From contig OX578276.1 in assembly GCA_951217055.1 (NCBI GenBank), positions 151,769,012 through 151,833,011 of the forward strand: a stretch of DNA of 64,000 nucleotides, given 5' to 3'. The DNA comes from Gerris lacustris. Lineage: Eukaryota > Arthropoda > Insecta > Hemiptera > Gerridae. The notes beneath the pieces are model-generated. The model worked only from the letters and a program-made list of their open reading frames with translations, was not told where the DNA came from and searched no databases. Numbering within the stretch: the stretch's first letter is position 1; every line of letters starts with the position of its first letter. The position numbers were made by a program, and so were the translations under genes. This document shows, one piece after another, positions 56,911 through 64,000 of the stretch.

Positions 56911-57078
56911 AATGTTGTTACCTTCAATGATAACAATGTTGTTACCTTCAATGTTAACAATGTTGTTACCTTCAATGTTAACAATGTTGTTACCTTCAAT
57001 GTTAACAATGTTGTTACCTTCAATGTTAACAATGTTGTTACCTTCAATGTTAACAATGTTGTTACCTTTTATGTTAAC
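56911..57078. repeat. 24-bp minisatellite
   Basis: Seven units of AATGTTGTTACCTTCAATG then TTAAC. They read through in several frames on both strands, so the reading frames there are artefacts. The array directly abuts the next element. Confidence 0.93.
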
Positions 57079-57080
57079 AA

Positions 57081-57567
57081 TTACTACGTTCACACATCGT
57101 TCTGAAAACTAGTTCAAAACACGGTATGAACGGAGAACAAAGGATTGTATCGGCTTAAATCCGCTCCACAAAAAATACATGATCGGAACGGGGGATCGAA
57201 ATTCAAAACGCTCGTGTGAACAGGTCGTGGAGGGGATCGAGATATCAGGTTATTTTACTCTTTTCCACTTTTTAAGTTCTTTGTTTTCGTGAGCTTCCGT
57301 TTATTTTATTTTAAACTGCAAAAACGTTGTTAAACAAAAGTTAATACTATAAAGAAACTGTAAAAACTTTTAATAACTTGTAAATAATATTTAAAAATCC
57401 ACAGACATATTGGTTAACAAGAAAGAAGGTTTTACTCGTGACGTCACCGTTATGAAATATCGAAAACAAATATTTCGATCACCTGTATTTTTGGTTGTGT
57501 GAACGCGAATCGTTTTGAAAACGAATAGGATCCGAAACGCTTTCAAAACGATATGTGAACGTAGTAA
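57081..57567. mobile_element. MITE with TTACTACGTTCACA ends
   Basis: About 487 bp. Inverted TTACTACGTTCACA and TGTGAACGTAGTAA ends, with nearby subterminal GTGTGAAC words. The ends resemble hAT- or Harbinger-type MITEs. No coding. Confidence 0.7.
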
Positions 57568-57569
57568 AT

Positions 57570-58357
57570 GTTGGTATGCTCGAAAGCAAAAATTGAGCAT
57601 TCAGTTAAATATATAGTTTTTTTCGTAAAGAATCTCACTAATTAAATTTGGTTATTAGTTATTAATTATACATGAAAGTTCAAGTTTAACAATTAATTAT
57701 TATTTTATTTTTCTCTCTCTCTCTTTCTCTCTCAGAAGAAACAATCCAACATTTTATTTTGTTTCCAAACAGTGTTGCTCTCTGATTCCATTAGTAACTA
57801 AACTTTTCCCTGTACATAATTTTGATAACAGTTTCTAACAACGTCATAAAATCACCCACACCTCTTCTTGTAAAGATATACTTTGATTCTCCATCTCTAT
57901 TTGATCCTGTGAATTTAATTAAAAGCAAAATTAATTGATTTATAACTACTTCCTATTGTAGTTCGTTTATTTAGTTATTGAGCAAATTCTAGTTGTATTT
58001 ATATATTTATAGTAATGTATATTGTATGTGTATGTTTTTGTACTTTTCAGCAGAGCTATTGTTAAGAGGTTATTTTGAGTTGGTCCTCTGAGTTGGATAA
58101 TCAACTTTTTATTATTATCTTAACATTTTAGATAAATGGATCGAGATTCGGACAGTGTCGGATTTCACATCAAAATTGACTGGTTCCCTTCTAACCTTTC
58201 CTTAATCTGAAATATTAAATATCGGTGAATTTAAAATTACTTTTTAAGCATATGCTACATTCCTATAAAAAAGCCTAAGGTGGTAAAAATTCGAATATTA
58301 CATGTATATTTTAAAAAATAAATAAAAGCTCCCTCTCTGGTAAAAGCCGTATAATGT
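57570..58357 (-). other. BLVRB 3' region
   Basis: AT-rich. TTTATT at 58108-58113 (AATAAA on minus) about 245 bases after the stop is a candidate poly(A) signal. No other gene. Confidence 0.4.
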
Positions 58358-58969
58358 TCAGCAAGTTTTCTTGGCGATGCCGACTATTTTCTTTAAATGT
58401 TGGTCGGTTTGAGTGCATTCGACGAGGAATTTACCCAAACTGTATTTAGAAATGACACGGGTGCCGGGATGTTCTCCGTAAGAGATTTTGATTTCCGAGT
58501 CCGGTTCGTCGGCAATATGCGGAGGGAGCACGGCGATCCAGTCCAGATCGCACTCTTTGAGGATCTCCAGCATCAATCGATGTTCTTTATCGATGTGAAC
58601 GAAAATCTGAGGTACTTTTTCCACCGGATAAAAGAGGAATGCCGACAAGCAGACAGAAAGGGTCTTCACTCCTTGGGTTTTCATCGCGGCGATGATATTT
58701 TTCAAGCCGTCGGACATAACAGTTGTAGGGCTTAAATCGTTCCTAGTTCCGAGTGTGACCACTACGCAGTCGGCACCCTCGACGGCTTTATTGACATCTT
58801 CTAGATTGAGAACGTCTCCCTTGATAAGTTGAACCTTGCCACGATACTCGTCGGGAAGTTTGGCTTCGTCTCTCACCAGCAGTTTGGCGTCGTAACCCGC
58901 TCCCACTGCATGCTTCACGGCGCATACTCCTGACATCCCGGTGCCACCGAAAAATGTAACCTTAACCAT
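58358..58969 (-). CDS. Biliverdin reductase B / flavin reductase (NADPH)-like
   Basis: 203 codons in one uninterrupted exon; human BLVRB has 206. A Rossmann NADP-binding start VTFFGGTGMSG is at residues 4-14. The family signature GTRNDLSPTTVMSDG is at 74-88, the catalytic-region serine at 109 (LSAFLF) and the histidine at 151 (PPHIADEP). The C-terminal SRVISKHDLG-type segment reads TRVISKYSLG. It should reduce flavins and, in vertebrates, biliverdin IX-beta using NADPH in the cytosol. The insect role is not established. The ATG at 58969 lies 53 bases inside an exon whose acceptor is TTTGTTTCAG/GTG, so a non-coding first exon exists upstream. Confidence 0.96.
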   Translation of the reverse strand: MVKVTFFGGTGMSGVCAVKHAVGAGYDAKLLVRDEAKLPDEYRGKVQLIKGDVLNLEDVNKAVEGADCVVVTLGTRNDLSPTTVMSDGLKNIIAAMKTQGVKTLSVCLSAFLFYPVEKVPQIFVHIDKEHRLMLEILKECDLDWIAVLPPHIADEPDSEIKISYGEHPGTRVISKYSLGKFLVECTQTDQHLKKIVGIAKKTC

Positions 58970-59022
58970 AATTGTAGATTTAAATTACAGTTATCTTCCG
59001 ACAAATCCAATCTCTAAGACAC
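58970..59022 (-). other. BLVRB 5' UTR up to splice acceptor
   Basis: The minus strand reads AATTTGTTTCAG/GTGTCTTAGAG at 59023/59022, a good acceptor. No upstream in-frame ATG in this leader. Confidence 0.55.
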
Positions 59023-59029
59023 CTGAAAC

Positions 59030-60010
59030 AAATTATTATTTTAATTAATTTAAATAATAGAGCAGTAAGAGAGGGAAATGTTTAGAGATAAGATAGCAAC
59101 CAGGAACTTAGACAACTACTACAAGGGCAAGATAATAATGTGGTTAGTATAGAAGAGGTTACTGGGCCACATTCAGTGCTTGACTGTTTAAGGGGCTGGA
59201 GATCTCAAGTAGATATAATTACAAGATAAAAACAACTTTTTATATACTACGTTTTTAAATATTCTGTTGAATCATATGTATAGTCTTCATAATATAATTG
59301 TTATATAATATAATGTTAGTGAAAAAAACAGTTCCTAATTTATTTACTTCATATAAATGACAACCAACTAGACAGCTGATCTTAAACCTATAAAAGGACA
59401 AATCTTTGTACAACGGATCTCCCCAACACCAAATCTAAACCGTGCCATCGATATATTTGAAATAATATAAATAATATAATCGATAAATAATATAATTGAT
59501 ATTTCATGTTTTGCTGTCATTCAATGTTTCATCTAGCACAAATTTGAGACCCGTCAAAATGAAGATTGCGTAAATATGGGACATGGCAAAACAAATAAAA
59601 TAACTTGCGGATTTTTTCCGAACTAAATTTCCTTAAAGCAAAATTTGCTGAAAACTAATTAAATTCTGCTGAAAGATGGCTAAAAGTATTAAAATAATGC
59701 ATTGTCATCGTGTTCTGAGATATGCTAAAAGTTTCAAATGTCTAGCTATTCGGGAAGTTAGTTAGAAATCTATTGCAAGATTTGTACTGGACACACAAAC
59801 AAACAAACAAACAAGAAAGCAAGCTAATAAAAACGTAGTCAAATGTGCTGTATGAAGAAGAATTGTAGAAGAGGTCTAGGCCACACCACGGACTGGATAA
59901 GCAACTAAGTACTTAAGTAATACTTATCCATCAGTTTAGGAATCAATTTATAAATGTATACTATACTTAATATAAGATTTGCACTAAACTAATGTTCGGT
60001 TTTGCCTTCA
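59030..60010. other. Probably BLVRB 5' intron, no gene seen
   Basis: AT-rich, with an (ACAA)n patch near 59795. Confidence 0.4.
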
Positions 60011-60011
60011 G

Positions 60012-60131
60012 TCATAAAGTGGGGGGCCGAGTTTCCTTCCCTCGCGCTCCACGGACTGGAGGGGATAGGCCCTGTCCCCGTCGGCCGTGTGTCTGTCCCC
60101 ACCTTCCGTGAGTCAGTGTGCCATGAAATGC
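60012..60131 (+). other. Candidate GC-rich exon, unassigned
   Basis: TTTTGCCTTCAG precedes it and GTAAGTGG follows ATGC at 60132. One frame is open across it (WGAEFPSLALHGLEGIGPVP...). The composition is far more GC-rich than the surroundings. It could be a transposon exon or part of a host transcript; nothing recognised. Confidence 0.25.
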
Positions 60132-60134
60132 GTA

Positions 60135-60345
60135 AGTGGAGTTACGCACTCACTCTCTCTCCCTCTTACTCACCTCAACACATACCTCACCTCACCTTTT
60201 CGTACCCTCTCACTCGCTCACCTCGAACCTCACCACTGCACTGAAACCACGCTACCGCCAAGTACACCACTGCCTGGACACTGGAGGGCCCTTCTCGGCG
60301 TTCACGGCAGGTACACAGCAACTCACCAATCCAGGTACCTCACCT
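60135..60345. repeat. CT/CA-rich tract
   Basis: CTCACTCTCT-type low-complexity sequence. The overlapping frames here are artefacts of composition. Confidence 0.6.
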
Positions 60346-60549
60346 TCCCAATTTTATTATATTTCCTTTTTTTTTCCCCTTACATAAAGGTTTATGTATC
60401 AAACAACTAAAATGAACCAATCTCAATTCTAGACATAAAAGTGAAATGAATGGCAGCCCATGAATGGCATATAGATTAAAATAATTATTATTCTGAATAT
60501 AATTATTTGATGGCTGCAGAGGTGAAGAGAAAAGTGCAGATCAAAAATG

Positions 60550-60830
60550 CTTTAAGAAACGTTTCAACTTTATTTTAAAGTCATCTTCAGTCGTTGTTAC
60601 AAAATTTTTTACAATTGCTATTATTTTTTTGGTATTAATTGAGTTAAATTTAAACGCATTTATTATGTTTGAACCCTTTAAAAATAGCAGTGTGTTTTTT
60701 ATTTATATTGCAGGAGTCAGTTTAAAAGATTTATTATTTTAGAATTCTATTTTAAAATTATTATTTTTTAGCAAATGTAAAAAAAAACGACTGAAGATGA
60801 CTTTAAAATATGACCTCTCAAAACAGCGCT
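60550..60830. repeat. Inverted pair of hammerhead-like hairpin ends
   Basis: 60590-60561 on the minus strand reads CTGAAGAT / GACTTTA-AAA-TAAAGTT / GAAAC. A decayed plus-strand partner CTGAAGATGACTTTAAAATA starts at 60789. The inverted pair flanks about 200 bp, as in the 30.9 kb structure. Confidence 0.6.
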
Positions 60831-60899
60831 TAAATGCATTTCTGAGGTGAAATTGAATATGAGGTGAATGTTAAAATATGTAAAAAAAATACGGCGCAT

Positions 60900-61015
60900 T
60901 TTTTTTTTTTTTTTTTACTCTATTGGGTCTGGGCCCGTCTGGGGGGGGGCACGTGCCCCCTGTGCCCCCCCCCCCCCCCCCCTGGATACGCCACTGCATC
61001 AAATACTTACATTCA
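60900..61015. repeat. GC-rich repeat edge
   Basis: GGGGGCACGTGCCCCC, a 17-base C-run and GGATACGCCACTGCA. CCACTG after GGATACGC is a common hAT end style (CAGTGGCGTATCC inverted). The left partner is not found. Confidence 0.45.
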
Positions 61016-61336
61016 GATTAATTATAAGGGTGTATCAAAAGTAAAATATTATTTATAATTTAATTTTATAATTATTATTATAAAGGAGGAGAGAAAGAGA
61101 TCAATACTCATCAAACAACGGCTTTACTATTTGAGTGAACAAAAAATAATGCAATGGTAATATAAAAATGAACCAGAAAAGTTTTTTATGAACTTGTTTG
61201 ATTTTTTCTCAATAACTAAAAATGTTGAAAGAAATTGCTATTGATAATGAATTGCCAATTCTTGAATTTGAAGTCATAAAGAAATATTTTTTAACCTGTT
61301 GGTCAAAGTCTAATAATTGATATTGGTTTCCAACCT

Positions 61337-61625
61337 TTTTACTTTCTCATATGAAGAGAAAGTATTGACGCAAAAAAAAGCACAAACATTTTATTTTGCA
61401 ATTTTTTATGGATTTACACGATTTAAGGTTCCCTTAGTCCAAAAAAGTAGTTTTTAAAAAATGTCTGTCTGTCGACTGAGCAGATAAGAGGAGCCTAAAC
61501 TAATGGGCCGATTTTGACAAAATTTGGCATATATGTTCACAAAAATCATACCCTGAGGCAAAATCGAGAAATGAACTTTAGCTTTAAATTTGAGAGCACT
61601 ACCTCCCCAAAAACCCTGAAAAAAA
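61337..61625 (-). repeat. Family R1 repeat, copy 4 (reverse)
   Basis: Starts with the hairpin TACTTTCTC.TATGAAGAGAAAGTA, then the R1 blocks in reverse. It ends at CCCAAAAACCCTGAAAAAA. Confidence 0.7.
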
Positions 61626-61697
61626 ATACGTGTGGTGTCGTGGGACACCCGGTAGGAACGAAGTTCCTTACGCTTTATATTAAATGTAAATTATATA

Positions 61698-62843
61698 AAG
61701 GAAGATGTTTACATGGAACTGCCGGAAGGAGTCACAGGTAAACCAGGCTCAGTTTGTAAATTGATAAGATCTTTATATGGACTACGCCAGTCGCCTAAAT
61801 GCTGGAACGAAGAGTTTGACAGCTTCATGGTTCAGATTGGATTTTCTAGGTCACAGAACGATTGCTGTCTCTATGTCAACAAAGATAAGACAGTATATAT
61901 CTAATTTTATATGTAGATGATATAGTAATTTTTAGCAAATACGAAGGTATAAGTAAACATCTTGAATGTCAACTGTCAGAAAGATTAGACATGAAAAGAG
62001 AAACAGGAAAAACATTTCTTGGAATTGAAATAAAGAGACGGGAAAATAAAATAATAGGGATAAGCCAGACGAAGTCTATAAACAAATTGTTACAGAAATA
62101 CGAGATGGAGAACTGTAACCCAAGTAAGATACCATGGGAAAGTAAAGCCGAAAATGAACCAGGTGACCTCATAGATCAACGTTCATACCGAACTTATGTA
62201 TATCGCTCTCGGAACTCGTCCGGACATCTGTCCAGCTGTGAGTTTTTACAGTCAGTTTCAATCCCAACCAAGGAAATACCACTGGAATGGACTGAAGAAG
62301 GTTCTGAGGTATCTACAAGGAACAAAGAATCTAGGCTTAAGTTTCTGTAAACAACTGGAAAGTGCTACGTTGGAAGCGTATGCTGACGCAGATTGGGCCA
62401 ACAGTTCGGACCCTAAAAGCATCAGTGGCTATTTTGTGAAGGCTTTGGGGAATACTGTGTCATGGTGCTCCAAGAAGCAATCCTCAGTGAGTCTCTCTTC
62501 CACAGAAGCTGAGTATGTAGCTCTCTCACTAGCTTCTTGTGAAGTATTGTGGGTTTCAAGAGTTCTCAACGATCTGGGAGTCGAAATGAATAGTCCTGCT
62601 GTCCTCTACGAAGACAACCAGTCGGCTGCAAAACTAGCCAAAAGTGTAACACCCACTCACAAGAGGACGAAACATATCGACGTGAAATATCATCACCTAC
62701 GTCAACTCGTCACGGAGAATAAAGTAAAGATTATGTTCGTGCCTACAGCGGAGCAACCAGCTGATCTACTTACGAAGCCGATACCACCCAAGACATTTAT
62801 CATTCACCGAAATAAAATTGGTGTGAAAGCTTTGAATGAATGA
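61698..62843 (+). pseudogene. copia reverse transcriptase and RNase H, two frame changes
   Basis: DVYMELPEGV then VCKLIRSLYGLRQSPKCWNE are the conserved copia RT blocks. A TAA at 61902-61904 and a frame change precede the catalytic LYVDDIVIF, which is intact in its own frame. A second shift lies near 62195, after which the RNase H part is open to 62843: IALGTRPDICPAV, then YADADWANS, SSTEAEYVAL, LYEDNQSA and KRTKHIDVKYHHLR. The catalytic residues are all visible, but the protein cannot be made in one piece. Confidence 0.92.
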
Positions 62844-62928
62844 TAGCGTAAATTCATAAGTATGTAAAATTTGCTTGCAAGTTTATTAATTGAATGTTTT
62901 TTTGTGTCTTTCAAGACAAAATTGGGAG

Positions 62929-63468
62929 TGTTGTGAGCAATTTTGTGTTTAGGGAATTTGATGTTTATATAGTTTATGTCAGATTATTATTAAGTGACAG
63001 ATTTGCTATTCTTGTTTTTTCCATAAAAACAAGTTTCCTCTTGAGTTGATTTGCTTCCACAACACATCACTAGTAGGAAAACATGTATATACAGTAAGAT
63101 TATCTAAAGTTTTGACTTTTGACAGCGCGGGAAAATCCGTCGGGAGCCAATGAGAAGTCAGGATTTTGAATTTTAGAAGGTTGGGCCAACTAGGCAAACA
63201 AAAATGTCACCCCACCCATCCTACAGGCCTAGTGGCTTTATTTTTTTCATCATTTAGGTTGGTCAATCTGAGTGTCAAAAGTCAAAACTTTAGTAAATCT
63301 TACTTGTAGTGTATGTATTTAGTAACTCTGTGATAATCCATAAATACCTTTAACTAAGATTAATAACCTATAATCTATATTTATCTTCATCTTTTCAAGT
63401 ACCTATCATTTTAAAGAATGAATCTTTTAGTATCTTCATTTTTAAGTACCTAACTAGCCTCTTCAACA
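62929..63468 (+). repeat. copia 3' LTR
   Basis: Starts TGTTGTGAGC directly after GGGAG and ends near CTTCAACA (63468), matching the TGTTG...CAACA rule. The right border is inferred from that terminal repeat only. A diverged relative lies at 33840-34070. Confidence 0.65.
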
Positions 63469-63469
63469 A

Positions 63470-64000
63470 TGAGGAAAAACACCTCATTTACAGAGGAATA
63501 TATCAGACATGAATATAATAGTAGTAGGAATATAATAATACAGGAAATTAGGAGATGGTTAGGAAACTTGTGTTGAAAAAAAAATGCCTGATAAACTACC
63601 AAAGATTTAAATTCCGTCACAGAATGTCTGTGCCAGGTCGTTTTTCAGACAGAGATGTATTTGGTTGTCCTTGAGCTAATACTTGTTTTAGTCTCTAATT
63701 AGAATGACTAACTCAATTGGATTTAAAGGAATATTTAGTCGAAAGTGGATCACTTGAAACATTTTTAAACAAGATCCATTATTATCAAACTGGAATTCTT
63801 TGAGAATGGGCTGCATTACATTATTAAAACAACAGTCAAGGTTTACAGAAACCTAAGATATTTTAAAACATAAATACAATGTTTTAATTGTTAATTAATT
63901 GCTTTTATAAAATGATAAGTACATTGAATAGCGTGTTATGTATATGTTAATTGTTTAATCGTAGTACTCACTGAATTCGATGTAAAACAGTTTCACTTTC
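63470..64000. other. No gene seen
   Basis: AT-rich, without recognised repeats or exons up to the window end. Confidence 0.45.

Larger units (their letters stand above)
61695..63468 (+). mobile_element. Ty1/copia retrotransposon, 3' half with 3' LTR
   Basis: RT and RNase H relic followed by GGGAG (end of the purine tract) and a 3' LTR from 62929. The 5' LTR, gag, protease and integrase are absent. The left edge is abrupt after a 13-kb-type repeat end (GGGACACCCGGTAGGAAC). Confidence 0.85.

Noticed and set aside
56911..57078. CRISPR-like array
   Set aside because: Units are contiguous with no unique spacers, and the genome is eukaryotic.
56884..57112. Repetitive coding frames on both strands
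   Set aside because: They are products of a 24-bp tandem repeat, a multiple of three, so every frame without a stop stays open.
58397..58735. 112-codon frame opposite BLVRB
   Set aside because: Antisense shadow of a well-conserved enzyme, with no motif of its own.

Overview
The window looks like a slice of an insect chromosome. I would guess a hemipteran with a large, repeat-rich genome, but the species is inference. It is very AT-rich, its genes are split by long GT-AG introns, and much of the rest is transposon debris. I see no prokaryotic features, no CRISPR array and no intact free-standing tRNA or rRNA gene.

Three host genes are supported. (1) An aquaporin on the + strand has four visible coding exons (7969-8162, 23456-23599, 24322-24609, 25758-25859) separated by introns of about 15.3 kb, 0.72 kb and 1.15 kb. 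Both NPA motifs and a water-selective filter (F/H/C/R) are present; only a short N-terminal exon is missing. (2) A class III ubiquitin-conjugating enzyme of the UBE2E family on the - strand has two coding exons (43216-42899 and 39434-39189). Together they encode 187 residues with the active-site cysteine at 125. (3) A complete single-coding-exon biliverdin reductase B/flavin reductase-like gene lies on the - strand (58969-58358).

Layout. 1-7968: repeats upstream of the first visible aquaporin exon (Helitron terminus, LINE relic inserted in a SINE with a target-site duplication, a Crypton-like element). 8163-23455: giant aquaporin intron holding a 4.36 kb Ty3/gypsy (Mag-like) retrotransposon with 105-bp LTRs. 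It sits inside an older terminal-inverted-repeat element. 24610-25757: intron with a roughly 44-bp minisatellite. 25860-39188: gene-free, with two hAT elements with 8-bp duplications, several MITEs and a copia LTR relic. 39189-43224: UBE2E. 43690-44880: Penelope-like element interrupted by a second insertion. 45000-58000: MITEs, Helitron with a mariner relic, 5S-rRNA-derived SINE, tRNA-derived SINEs, a 580-bp foldback element. 58358-59022: BLVRB. 61337-63468: Ty1/copia 3' half with its 3' LTR.

The host genes do not form a pathway: they cover water transport, ubiquitin conjugation and NADPH-dependent reduction. The most interesting material is in the mobile fraction. There is a recurrent hammerhead-like motif in Penelope-type sequences, a 5S-derived SINE, a hAT element carrying a 583-bp palindrome with an open frame in both arms, and a three-copy hairpin element that looks like a cut-down coding transposon. 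All family assignments come from reading motifs by eye, without database searches.
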